A stretch of DNA of 64,000 bases from Flavobacteriales bacterium UBA6693 (GTDB lineage: Bacteria > Bacteroidota > Bacteroidia > Flavobacteriales > Weeksellaceae): NCBI GenBank assembly GCA_002454815.1, contig DKJL01000010.1:386054-450053 (forward strand). Reading direction: 5' to 3'. Positions 18,380-26,695 of this stretch are shown here, one piece after another. Position numbers and translations under genes: made by a program. How positions within the stretch are numbered: the stretch's first letter is position 1; each line of letters begins with the position of its first letter. The notes beneath the pieces are model-generated. The model did not search any database. It was not told the DNA's origin and was given only the letters and a program-made list of their open reading frames with translations.

Positions 18380-18407
18380 ATAAATTTTGAAATTTTCAAA
18401 AAAAGAG

Positions 18408-18415
18408 TATTTTTG
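18408..18415 (+). promoter_or_regulatory. Promoter of the CAU-anticodon tRNA
   Basis: TATTTTTG matches TAnnTTTG. A TTTG at 18386-18389 sits 18 bases upstream as a -33 element. Both lie just after mce and about 40 bases before the tRNA. Confidence 0.6.
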
Positions 18416-18455
18416 CAAACCCAATTGAGACTTTTATTTCACCGAAATAAAGTTA

Positions 18456-18529
18456 GGCCCTATAACTCAGCTGGTTAGAGTAGCTGACTCATAATCAGCA
18501 AGTCCTTGGTTCGAGCCCAAGTGGGGCCA
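18456..18529 (+). tRNA. tRNA with CAU anticodon (elongator Met or Ile2)
   Basis: A 74-base cloverleaf. The acceptor stem GGCCCTA pairs with TGGGGCC (one G-U), discriminator A at 18529. The anticodon stem GCTGA/TCAGC has loop CTCATAA, giving anticodon CAT at 18490-18492. The T arm reads TTGG-TTCGAGC-CCAA. CCA is not encoded. Sequence alone does not tell elongator tRNA-Met from tRNA-Ile2 (lysidine-modified C34); the D-arm lacks initiator features. Confidence 0.93.
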
Positions 18530-18542
18530 CTAAATTGGAAAC

Positions 18543-18575
18543 AAAGCACTTACAGAAATGGAAGTGCTTTTTTAT
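18543..18575 (+). terminator. Terminator of the CAU tRNA
   Basis: Stem AAAGCACTT (18543-18551) / AAGTGCTTT (18562-18570), followed by a T run. Confidence 0.8.
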
Positions 18576-18765
18576 TGTCTTTTATTTAAAATATTTTAAT
18601 GGACATGTTCACAGACCAAATTTCATCTGTTCATGGGCTTTTGTACCATTATTCTGCTGTCATTCGTTCTGTTCTAACTCTAAAGTTTTGATTTTCAGCC
18701 CCACCAAAGGTTTTAAAATGTAAAGTTGGAATGCTTTTTGTGATCTCGCTGGAAAGGAAAAAAAG

Positions 18766-19053
18766 ATGAAAAACAAAGTACTTATTATCGATCACGAAAA
18801 CCGCCCACTTTCGAAGGTGCGCAAATTTTTTACCGGCCGCGACTTCGAAATCATTAAACCAAAAGAAACGGACAGCGTTTTCACCATTTGCAAGTCGGAG
18901 GAACTCTCCGCAGTTATTGTGGATCCGGAGGTTTTCGGAAAAAGAAGTCTGAAGTTCATACAAAACTTAAGAGACCACATTCTGCCGGCTGAAGTGAAAT
19001 TATTCAGTATTTCCAGTGATCAGAACAACGGCAGTGCGCAACTGGGTTTCTAA
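18766..19053 (+). CDS. Small receiver-like protein
   Basis: A 95-residue protein that begins like a response-regulator receiver domain (KVLIIDHENRPLSKVRKFF) with a second acidic strand LSAVIVDPEVFG near residue 53 and a helix KFIQNLRDH. A canonical receiver is about 120 residues with two N-terminal acidic residues, a phospho-Asp and a later Lys. Here the first acidic pair is DH and the end after strand 4 (KLFSISSD) is missing. It may be a degenerate, non-phosphorylated receiver. A purine-rich GGAAAGGAAAAAAAG lies just before the ATG. Confidence 0.6.
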   Translation: MKNKVLIIDHENRPLSKVRKFFTGRDFEIIKPKETDSVFTICKSEELSAVIVDPEVFGKRSLKFIQNLRDHILPAEVKLFSISSDQNNGSAQLGF

Positions 19054-19109
19054 ACTTGCTTAATCATTCGCGATGTAACAAACCCAATTTCAGCTGCAAT
19101 TAAAGCTGC

Positions 19110-21233
19110 CTAGAGAATCATGGTGAGCTGAATACGTTTTCGCGCTTCATCTACTTCGAGTACTTTTACCCTTACCTGTTGGTGGAGTTTCACCACTTCA
19201 TTCACCTCCGCGACAAATCCCTCTTTCAGTTGGGAAATATGCACCAAGCCGCTTTCTTTTATTCCCAAATCTACGAAACAGCCAAAGGCCGTTATATTGT
19301 TCACAATACCTGGCAGAACCTTGCCGGTTTCTAAATCTCTGATACTTTTTACCGACGCGTCAAACTCAAAAATTTTTGCTTTTTTTCTGGGATCCACACC
19401 CGGCTTTTTCAGTTCCTGTAAAATATCTTTTATTGCCAGAAGACCCACCATATCACTTACATAATTTTGCGGTTTTATCTTATCTATTTCTTCACCATGT
19501 CCAATCAGTTCTTTTGTTTTTAAACCTGAGTCTGCGGCCATTTTCCCAACCGTGGGGTAGGCTTCCGGATGTACCGCCGAATTGTCCAGCGGATTTTTTC
19601 CGTTTGAAATCCTTATAAAAGCAGCTGCCTGCTGAAAAGCTTTTTCACCAAGTCGCGGCACTTTCTTCAGCTCTTTCCTGTCTTGAAAAAGTCCATTTTC
19701 CGCGCGGTACAGAACAATATTTTCTGCCAGTTTTTCACCGATACCGGAAACGTAGCTCAGAACTTCTTTACTTGCGGTGTTCAGGTTAATTCCTACCATA
19801 TTTACACATTTCATCACGGTATTGTCGAGTTCGGTCCTGAGTTCTGTCTGATCGACGTCGTGTTGGTATTGTCCCACGCCAATGGACTTTGCGTCGATTT
19901 TCACCAATTCGGCCAACGGATCTGCGAGGCGGCGGCCAATAGAAACAGCACCGCGAACCGTCACATCGTAACCGGGAAATTCTTCACGTGCGACTTTGCT
20001 TGCGGAATATACGGAGGCGCCCGCCTCGGAAACAACGAAAACCTGCGGCGGCTTATCGAACGCGATTTTTTTAATAAAAAATTCAGTTTCGCGGCTGGCG
20101 GTTCCGTTTCCGATGGAGATCGCGTCGATGTGATACGCATTTACCATCGAGCGGATTTTTTTCATTGCTGTTGCCGCTTCGTTTTGTGGAGCATGTGGAT
20201 AGATGGTTTCATTGTGAAGCAGGTCGCCTTTTTCGTCGAGGCAGACTACTTTGCAACCGCTTCTAAAACCCGGATCAATTGCTAAAATTCGCTTCTCACC
20301 AAGCGGTGGGGCCAATAACAACTGCTGTAAATTATCAGAGAATATGGCAATCGCTTGTTGGTCAGCGTACTGTTTTGCATCACGCAGTACTTCTTTGGAA
20401 ATTGCAGGTTCCAGCAGACGCCTGTAAGCTTCGTCGATAGCGAGACGCACTTGCTCTGCCGCGGCCGTATTGTTTTTAATTAATATTTTCGCCGGAATGG
20501 ATAATGCTTCTTCTTTATCTACAATAATATTGGCTTTCACAAAACCCTCCGATTCCGCGCGCAGAATCGCCAGAAGGCGGTGCGAGGCAATTCTGTTCAG
20601 ACTTTCCTGCCAATCAAAATACTGCGAATATTTTTGCGCTCCTTCCTCCTCTTTTTTTGCTTTAATTACTTTCGCTGTGATCACCGCGTTCCGCTTGTAG
20701 AAATTGCGCAGCTTTTGCCGAACCTGGAGATTTTCGCTAATCCATTCCGCTATAATATCTCTGGCACCCTGCAAAGCTTCGGCTTCATCGGAAACCATCC
20801 CTTTGTTATATTTTCTTGCTGAAGATGCAATATCACCTGAGTTCTGACTCATGATTATTTTGGCTAAAGGTTCCAGCCCGTTTTCCTTCGCCGTATCAGC
20901 TCGCGTTCTGCGGCTTTTCCTGAAAGGCAGATATAAATCTTCCAGCTCCTTCAGATCGAAAGATTTTTCTAACTTTTGTTTAAATTCATCTGTCAGCAAT
21001 TTCTGATCTGCCACCGACTTTAAAATTGATTCTTTGCGTTTTATAATTTCTTCGTAGTGCTTTTTTAGCTTAAAAATTTGTTCAATCTGCACTTCATCCA
21101 GACCTCCAGTTGCGTCTTTTCTGTAGCGCGCAATAAAAGGCACCGTGCATTCTTCCGACAGCAATTTGAGCGTTGCGCTGATTTGGTTGTCATTAACAGC
21201 TAAATCTCTTTGAATAGAAACGGTCGGTGTCAT
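19110..21233 (-). CDS. tex: Tex family transcriptional accessory / RNA-binding protein
   Basis: Tex is a conserved nucleic-acid-binding protein related to eukaryotic Spt6. The 707 residues follow the family order: N-terminal helical region with VPFIARYRKDATGGLDE, a YqgF-like RNase H fold beginning ILAIDPGFRSGCKV (about 335), helix-hairpin-helix region VSGIGEKLAENIV and VPRLGEKAFQQA, and a C-terminal S1 domain with GIVNNITAFGCFVDLGIKES. Length is normal. It stands alone. Confidence 0.95.
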   Translation of the reverse strand: MTPTVSIQRDLAVNDNQISATLKLLSEECTVPFIARYRKDATGGLDEVQIEQIFKLKKHYEEIIKRKESILKSVADQKLLTDEFKQKLEKSFDLKELEDLYLPFRKSRRTRADTAKENGLEPLAKIIMSQNSGDIASSARKYNKGMVSDEAEALQGARDIIAEWISENLQVRQKLRNFYKRNAVITAKVIKAKKEEEGAQKYSQYFDWQESLNRIASHRLLAILRAESEGFVKANIIVDKEEALSIPAKILIKNNTAAAEQVRLAIDEAYRRLLEPAISKEVLRDAKQYADQQAIAIFSDNLQQLLLAPPLGEKRILAIDPGFRSGCKVVCLDEKGDLLHNETIYPHAPQNEAATAMKKIRSMVNAYHIDAISIGNGTASRETEFFIKKIAFDKPPQVFVVSEAGASVYSASKVAREEFPGYDVTVRGAVSIGRRLADPLAELVKIDAKSIGVGQYQHDVDQTELRTELDNTVMKCVNMVGINLNTASKEVLSYVSGIGEKLAENIVLYRAENGLFQDRKELKKVPRLGEKAFQQAAAFIRISNGKNPLDNSAVHPEAYPTVGKMAADSGLKTKELIGHGEEIDKIKPQNYVSDMVGLLAIKDILQELKKPGVDPRKKAKIFEFDASVKSIRDLETGKVLPGIVNNITAFGCFVDLGIKESGLVHISQLKEGFVAEVNEVVKLHQQVRVKVLEVDEARKRIQLTMIL

Positions 21234-21330
21234 CTGCTTTTTTTTGAAGCGCTAAAATAAGAACTTATATGAACAAACTTGAGATCCTAATAGAACAATG
21301 AGTGAATAGAAAGCCAGGTTCCGTTTATTT

Positions 21331-21361
21331 AAAAAAAAAGCTGCAAGAAACTTGCAGCTTT
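21331..21361. terminator. Terminator downstream of the FKBP gene
   Basis: Perfect stem AAAGCTGCAAG / CTTGCAGCTTT with loop AAA (21338-21361) and a minus-strand T run at 21331-21339. It ends the minus-strand FKBP gene. Confidence 0.85.
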
Positions 21362-21380
21362 AAATATAGAAAACGGAATA

Positions 21381-21881
21381 TCAGTGCTGACCCTGGCCGT
21401 CCGCACCGTGCGCATGCCCGTGTGCTAATTCTTCCTCGGTTGCCGGCCGCGTGGACACCACTTCGATATCGAAATGTAAAGTTTTCCCGGCCATCGGATG
21501 ATTCAGGTCTACGGTTACTGCTTCCGGAGAAACCTCCAATACGATAGCGTTGACTTGGTTGCCCTCGGGATCCTGCAGCGGCAACATGGCACCAACAGGC
21601 GGCATGCCCGATTCTGCAAACATGTCTACCGGCAGCTGCACGCTGGCGTTATCTGCTTTTTCGCCGTAGCCTTCTTCCGGAGTTACCGTGAAAGAGCGTT
21701 GGTCGCCGGAACTAAGGCCCATCAGTTGGTCCTCAAATTTTGGCAGCATCAGGCCGGCACCATATAAAAAGGAGAAAGGATTTTCTGCCTCAGTTTTTTC
21801 AATAAAAGTTTTTTCGCCATTTTCTTCTACGGCGTTCAGGGTGTAATGAATCGTTACAACGTGATTTTTGTCTATAGTCAT
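21381..21881 (-). CDS. SlyD-like FKBP peptidyl-prolyl isomerase
   Basis: A 166-residue FKBP-type proline isomerase with the SlyD layout: N-terminal strand VVTIHYTLNAVEENGEKTF, the FKBP segment GAGLMLPKFEDQLMGLSSGD, an insert-in-flap domain with MPPVGAMLPLQDPEGN, and the return strand HPMAGKTLHFDIEVV. The C-terminus ends in a short His-rich tail (HGHAHGADGQGQH), as in metal-binding SlyD proteins. Likely a cytoplasmic chaperone/isomerase; nickel binding is possible but not shown. Confidence 0.92.
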   Translation of the reverse strand: MTIDKNHVVTIHYTLNAVEENGEKTFIEKTEAENPFSFLYGAGLMLPKFEDQLMGLSSGDQRSFTVTPEEGYGEKADNASVQLPVDMFAESGMPPVGAMLPLQDPEGNQVNAIVLEVSPEAVTVDLNHPMAGKTLHFDIEVVSTRPATEEELAHGHAHGADGQGQH

Positions 21882-22034
21882 AAAGCTAAAATTAGAGGGA
21901 TTCTGTCATCCCTTAGTGATAAATTTTATTCCGAAAAACTGCTTTTCCGGAATTTAATGAAGGGTAAAGGTACTGTTTTGAAATAAAACGGCTTTTTGGC
22001 GCACGCGATTTCACGTAAAATGTTGATTTAAATT

Positions 22035-24143
22035 TTAATCTGCGGTTAATTCAACTTGAAAATTATCCGTACGTCTTAGAACTCCTTCGGAAAATCCTGC
22101 GTGATGTTCTGTGAAACCTTTCAGCTTGCCGGATTTTCCTTTGGTGATCACATCATGGATTTGTTTATCCGACAGTTTTTTCCCCAAGAAAACGATTGGC
22201 ACTTTGAAACCGCACGTTTGATAAGCGACACATCCAATGGCAGTTTTGCCTTTTATCAATTGGTTTTCGTTGCATTTCGGGCAGGTTTCCCGTTCCCATA
22301 CAATATTTGCCGACTTCTTTGGCGCTTTAGCTTTTACTTCCACTTTTATCTCTTCAGCCACAGCAATTACTTTGGGCTTTTCGTTAATTACTTTGCGTGT
22401 GAGCTCGGTAACCATAGCGATAAGTTCTTCTTTGAACTGGTTTGCTTCGTATTCGCCGCGCTCTATTTTGCGTAATTTAAGTTCCCATTCGCCGGTAAGT
22501 TCGGGGCTTTTCAAAACTTCATCTTCGATGGTATCGATGAGTTCCACGCCGGTAGAGGTGGCGAAAAGGTTCTTTTTTTTCCGTTCGATGTAATTGCGTT
22601 TGAACAGCATTTCAATGATGTTGGCGCGGGTGGAAGGTCGGCCGATCCCATTATTTTTCAGCAGTTCGCGCAGTTCTTCATCGTCCACCTGCTTTCCGGC
22701 GGTTTCCATGGCGCGCAGAAGAGTTGCTTCGGTATAAGGTTTTGGCGCTGTTGTCTTCCCCTGATGAATGAGCGGTTTGTGTGGTCCTTCTTCTCCGGCC
22801 TTAAATTCGGGAATCAGCTGTTCGTCTTCCTTTTTATCGGTTTCTTCTTTTTTGTCTTTGATGTAAACTTCCCGCCAGCCCAATTCCAGGATCTCTTTAC
22901 CCGTTGTCTTGAACGGAATTTTGCCCACGATACCTTCCACAAGTGTATTTGAAATTTTACATTCCGGATAAAAAACGGCAATAAAACGTCTTGCGACAAG
23001 ATCGTAAATGAGTTTTTCCTCTCTGCTCAGATGTGATGAAGGTGAAATTTCAGTGGGAATAATGGCGTGATGGTCGGTCACTTTCGTATCGTCGAAAACC
23101 GCTTTGGATTTCGGAATCGGTTGTGAAAGAACCGGCGCTGTAACTTCATCATAAATCCGCATACTCTGCAAAATTCCCGGAATTTGAGGATGGAGGCTTT
23201 CTGATAAATAGGTCGTATCGACGCGAGGATAAGTTGTGTGTTTTTTTTCGTATAAACTTTGGATATGCTTCAGCGTATTGTCGGCTGAAAAACCGAACTT
23301 GCGGTTTGCTTCCACTTGCAGCGCGGTCAGGTCAAAGAGACGCGGATTTTTTTCTTTACCTTCTTTAATTTCAAATGAAACAATTTTGAAAGGATGTTCT
23401 TTTAGATAAGCCAATCCTTTCTCAGCTTTATTTTTTGTTCTGAGCCGGTCGATCGAGGCGGTGAATGTTACCTCGCGATACTGGGTTTTCAGTTCCCAGT
23501 ATTCTTCAACTTTAAAAGCGTCGATTTCTTTTTGCCTTTGTACCAACATGGCAAGTGTCGGTGTTTGTACGCGTCCAACGCTGAGCACGCTTTTATTTCC
23601 GCCGAATTTCCGGGTGAAGAGACGTGTAGCGTTGATGCCCAACAGCCAGTCGCCAATTGCACGTGCATTGCCGGCCAGATATAAGTTTTGATAATTTTCT
23701 GCAGGTTTCAGGTTTGCAAAACCTTCTTTTATTGCACTTTCTGTAAGCGAAGAAATCCACAGACGTTTCATCGGTTTTCTGCATTTTGCCTTTTGCAGCA
23801 CCCAACGCTGGATGAGCTCGCCTTCCTGCCCGGCATCACCGCAATTGATGACCTCGTCGCAGTTTGCCACCAGCTGTTCGATAACACGGAACTGTTTTTC
23901 GACACCGTTGTTAGGAATGAGCTTTATGCCAAAAGGTTCAGGAATAATCGGAAGATAAATGAGATTCCACGATTTGAGATGCTCACCATAGTCGTGCGGT
24001 TCTTTAAGCGTACAAAGATGTCCAAACGTCCAGGTCACCCAATAGCCGTTCCCTTCGAAATAGCCCTGCTTCGGCATATCCGCGCCGAGAACTTTGGCAA
24101 TATCGCGCGCGACGCTGGGTTTTTCAGCAATACATAATTTCAT
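22035..24143 (-). CDS. topB: DNA topoisomerase III
   Basis: A type IA topoisomerase of 702 residues. The Toprim start MKLCIAEKPSVARDIAKVLG, the acidic GDAGQEGELIQRWV, and the active-site region KHTTYPRVDTTYLSE (catalytic Tyr) are all present. The C-terminal region has a zinc-finger-like segment with CPKCNENQL and CGFKVPIVF. The frame extends 24 codons upstream, but the ATG at 24141-24143 gives the canonical start. Bacteroidota often carry extra topB copies on mobile elements; nothing here suggests mobility. Confidence 0.95.
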   Translation of the reverse strand: MKLCIAEKPSVARDIAKVLGADMPKQGYFEGNGYWVTWTFGHLCTLKEPHDYGEHLKSWNLIYLPIIPEPFGIKLIPNNGVEKQFRVIEQLVANCDEVINCGDAGQEGELIQRWVLQKAKCRKPMKRLWISSLTESAIKEGFANLKPAENYQNLYLAGNARAIGDWLLGINATRLFTRKFGGNKSVLSVGRVQTPTLAMLVQRQKEIDAFKVEEYWELKTQYREVTFTASIDRLRTKNKAEKGLAYLKEHPFKIVSFEIKEGKEKNPRLFDLTALQVEANRKFGFSADNTLKHIQSLYEKKHTTYPRVDTTYLSESLHPQIPGILQSMRIYDEVTAPVLSQPIPKSKAVFDDTKVTDHHAIIPTEISPSSHLSREEKLIYDLVARRFIAVFYPECKISNTLVEGIVGKIPFKTTGKEILELGWREVYIKDKKEETDKKEDEQLIPEFKAGEEGPHKPLIHQGKTTAPKPYTEATLLRAMETAGKQVDDEELRELLKNNGIGRPSTRANIIEMLFKRNYIERKKKNLFATSTGVELIDTIEDEVLKSPELTGEWELKLRKIERGEYEANQFKEELIAMVTELTRKVINEKPKVIAVAEEIKVEVKAKAPKKSANIVWERETCPKCNENQLIKGKTAIGCVAYQTCGFKVPIVFLGKKLSDKQIHDVITKGKSGKLKGFTEHHAGFSEGVLRRTDNFQVELTAD

Positions 24144-24217
24144 ACTTCCACCTTCATTTCTATAAAAGGCAAATTTCCGTATTTCTTTCTTAATAATACA
24201 TCTTGCCGTTCTCAAAT

Positions 24218-24250
24218 AAAAAACGCTGCCGGAAAATTCAGCAGCGTTTT
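24218..24250. terminator. Terminator downstream of the M23 peptidase gene
   Basis: Stem AAAACGCTGC (24220-24229) / GCAGCGTTTT (24241-24250), with A-rich sequence before it forming the minus-strand T tract. It ends the minus-strand peptidase gene. Confidence 0.75.
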
Positions 24251-24257
24251 CTCTATG

Positions 24258-25148
24258 TTAGAAATTCATAAAGAGTTTCGGGTTTACGGGTGTATTATTT
24301 TTATGCACTTCGTAATGAAGGTGTGGGCCGGTAGAGCGCCCCGTGTTTCCGGATTTTGCCACGACCTGATTGACGGCCACCAGATCATTCGTTTTTACAA
24401 GTATTTGCGACAAATGTCCGTACAGTGTGTCGAGGCCGTTGCCATGCGAAATGATGACACAGTTTCCATAACCTCCTTTTACGCCGGCAAAAATTACTTT
24501 TCCGGCGGCAGCGCTGCGAACGTCTGATCCGTGTGCAACGGCGATGTCCAAACCTTTGTGAAACTGAATCTGCTCTTTTTCCGCTGGGGGATTATTGTGT
24601 ACCGGTGCTACGGCAGCAACACGTTTAATCACATTTCCGAGACTGTCCTTTTCCTCAACATATTGAGGTGCCGTTTTTAAAGGTTTTGCTGAAGCCAACA
24701 TCATTGTTTTTGGCGGAATCGGATTGATCCGCTTACCGAACAGGGAAGAAATGTATCCATCTGTCGGCATTCCCAGCGGTACCTGCTGAAGTTTCAGTTG
24801 CAGATCAGCCAAATATCGGCTGTAGCGGCGCGATTGTTTCGCAACATACACCGCATTCGAGAGACTGTCCTGCACAAGCGTCTCGACTTTTGTATCGCTT
24901 AAGTTTTTGGTTGCCAGAAAACTGTTCAGTTCCCGCACGGTGCGGTCGACCAGCTGAAGGTCGTTTTTCATTGCCACATAATCGACGCTGTCCTGGTCCA
25001 TTTTCACTGGCACCAGATTTACCTGATAAGTTTTATCATCTTTTTCGGCATAAAGTTTTCCAATAAGCAAACCTTGAAGCACGATAACGACCACAAATGC
25101 AGCCATGATAAGTAAAGCGTTTTTTCGGTTGTTTAAAAAATGTTTCAT
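24258..25148 (-). CDS. Membrane-anchored M23 (LytM) peptidase
   Basis: A 296-residue protein with a single N-terminal transmembrane helix (LLIMAAFVVVIVLQGLLIG), a periplasmic spacer with a short coiled segment, and a C-terminal M23 domain from about residue 195. The zinc ligands are visible in HKGLDIAVAHGSD and GPHLHYEVHKNN, with the intermediate GHLSQI histidine. All catalytic residues appear intact, so it may cut peptidoglycan cross-links. Bacteroidota carry several such paralogues. Confidence 0.93.
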   Translation of the reverse strand: MKHFLNNRKNALLIMAAFVVVIVLQGLLIGKLYAEKDDKTYQVNLVPVKMDQDSVDYVAMKNDLQLVDRTVRELNSFLATKNLSDTKVETLVQDSLSNAVYVAKQSRRYSRYLADLQLKLQQVPLGMPTDGYISSLFGKRINPIPPKTMMLASAKPLKTAPQYVEEKDSLGNVIKRVAAVAPVHNNPPAEKEQIQFHKGLDIAVAHGSDVRSAAAGKVIFAGVKGGYGNCVIISHGNGLDTLYGHLSQILVKTNDLVAVNQVVAKSGNTGRSTGPHLHYEVHKNNTPVNPKLFMNF

Positions 25149-25189
25149 CTATTAAAATAGGGTTGTATTTTGTTTTAAAAAAGCCGGCG

Positions 25190-25197
25190 CAAATTTA
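25190..25197 (-). promoter_or_regulatory. Putative promoter -7 element for the M23 peptidase
   Basis: Minus strand TAAATTTG, 41 bases before the ATG at 25148. No clear -33 element. Confidence 0.4.
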
Positions 25198-25309
25198 AAT
25201 AAAATATTTAAATAATTGAATTGCCATACGTTACCTGTTTTTGCAGAAAGTGATCTCCCGAACGGACGCCGCACAGCGAAATCTTTCGATGCGATTGCAA
25301 AAGCTTTAA

Positions 25310-25317
25310 TACCTTTG
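25310..25317 (+). promoter_or_regulatory. Putative promoter -7 element for gpsA
   Basis: TACCTTTG, about 50-60 bases before the likely gpsA ATG. A TTG at 25295-25297 is too close to act as the -33 element. Confidence 0.4.
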
Positions 25318-25375
25318 TGCAATTCAGCCACCCGTGAAACGTAAAACATGGCCAAAAATTTTATGCATGAGAAAA

Positions 25376-26395
25376 ATGAATAACAAGACCGACGAAACCG
25401 ATAAACTCAGCATCCCGGTAGGCGTGGTAGGCAGCGGCAGTTTTGCAACCGCTATTGTAAAAATGCTGGTGGAAAACAGCGCTGTGGTACATTGGTGTGT
25501 CAGAAATGAATTTGTGAAAGGGGCCATAGAACTGCGAGGTCATAACCCCACTTATCTCACTTCGGTTTCCTTCGAGCAGGAAAGTATAAAGGTTACGACA
25601 GATATTAACGAGCTGGTCTCCGCCTGCGAGGTGATCGTGCTGGCAACGCCTTCCATCTACCTTTCCGATGCAATGGAGAAAATGACGTGCGCGTACGAAA
25701 ATAAAATCTTCGTCTCTGCCATCAAGGGAATTGTCCCCAAAGTGAACGACGTGGTTGCGCATTATTTGCGGGAAGAATTTAAAATCGGCTTTCGCAATCA
25801 GGCGGTGATCGCAGGGCCGTGTCACGCGGAAGAAGTTGCCATGGAGCGGCTGTCTTATCTGACGGTTGCCGTGGCGGAAGAATCTGTAGCGGAAAAATTG
25901 CACGCCTTGTTTTCTTCAGATTTCATTAATGTGCATTGCAGTAAGGATATTCTGGGCAACGAATATTCTGCAATTCTTAAAAATATTTATGCTGTTGGGG
26001 CCGGCATTTCCAGCGGTCTTGGCTATGGCGATAATTTCACGGCGGTTTTTGTTTCCAATGCAGTTCGCGAAATGGAAGTTTTTCTGGAAGCCGTTTATGA
26101 AGTTCCGCGCGACGTCAATGAAAGTGCCTATCTTGGGGATCTATTGGTTACCGCTTATTCTTTGTTTTCCCGAAACCGGAATTTAGGCAATCTGATCGGA
26201 AAAGGATACACCGTGAAATCTGCGATCCAGTCCATGAATATGGTGGCCGAAGGATATTATGCAGCAGATTCCGTTTATCACACGTCCAAAGAAAAGAACT
26301 TGCAGACGCCGATCATCGATACTATTTACGCGGTGCTGTACGAAGAAAAGAATGCTGAAACCGAATTTAAAAAACTTACGACGCAACTGAATTAG
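25376..26395 (+). CDS. gpsA: Glycerol-3-phosphate dehydrogenase (NAD(P)+)
   Basis: GpsA makes sn-glycerol 3-phosphate for phospholipids from dihydroxyacetone phosphate. The 339-residue protein has the dinucleotide motif VGVVGSGSFATAIVKML near its start, the segments SAIKGIVP and VIAGPCHAEEVA, the catalytic Lys region GNEYSAILKNIYAVGAGIS (residue K in ILKN), and the conserved RNRNLGNLIGKG. The start is uncertain: ATGs at 25367 and 25376 and a GTG at 25334 are in frame; 25376 puts the nucleotide motif nearest the N-terminus. Confidence 0.94.
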   Translation: MNNKTDETDKLSIPVGVVGSGSFATAIVKMLVENSAVVHWCVRNEFVKGAIELRGHNPTYLTSVSFEQESIKVTTDINELVSACEVIVLATPSIYLSDAMEKMTCAYENKIFVSAIKGIVPKVNDVVAHYLREEFKIGFRNQAVIAGPCHAEEVAMERLSYLTVAVAEESVAEKLHALFSSDFINVHCSKDILGNEYSAILKNIYAVGAGISSGLGYGDNFTAVFVSNAVREMEVFLEAVYEVPRDVNESAYLGDLLVTAYSLFSRNRNLGNLIGKGYTVKSAIQSMNMVAEGYYAADSVYHTSKEKNLQTPIIDTIYAVLYEEKNAETEFKKLTTQLN

Positions 26396-26695
26396 GAATT
26401 GGATTTGACTGAGTTTTATCGGTTTTAGAAAATTGGGAATCCGCAGTATTTTTACTTTTAAATTAAATACAACCGAAGAACAGTTTTAATTTACAGATCT
26501 AAAAACAAGTGTTTTTTAAGATTAATTGCAGGTTTCCGACCAGTTTTAAAAACGTGTTTTGATTTTTGGCGATTTATTTGCTGTGCTTGTAGCACCTGAT
26601 TTTAAACTATTTAATTTCCGGCTAAAGTAAATAATTTGTTCTTTTTTTAATTTTACTTAAAATTAAAAAAGGCGCGCAAACCAAAACAAAATACT
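26396..26695. other. AT-rich intergenic region before mqo
   Basis: About 300 bases with no convincing reading frame on either strand. It must hold the mqo promoter. An inexact -7-like box (TAATTTG) occurs near 26632, about 60 bases before the ATG, but it does not match TAnnTTTG exactly. No hairpin of note. Confidence 0.4.

Noticed and set aside
21882..22034. Hairpin or small gene between the FKBP and topoisomerase genes
   Set aside because: The pairing around 21928-21955 is imperfect and without a T run; no frame of note.
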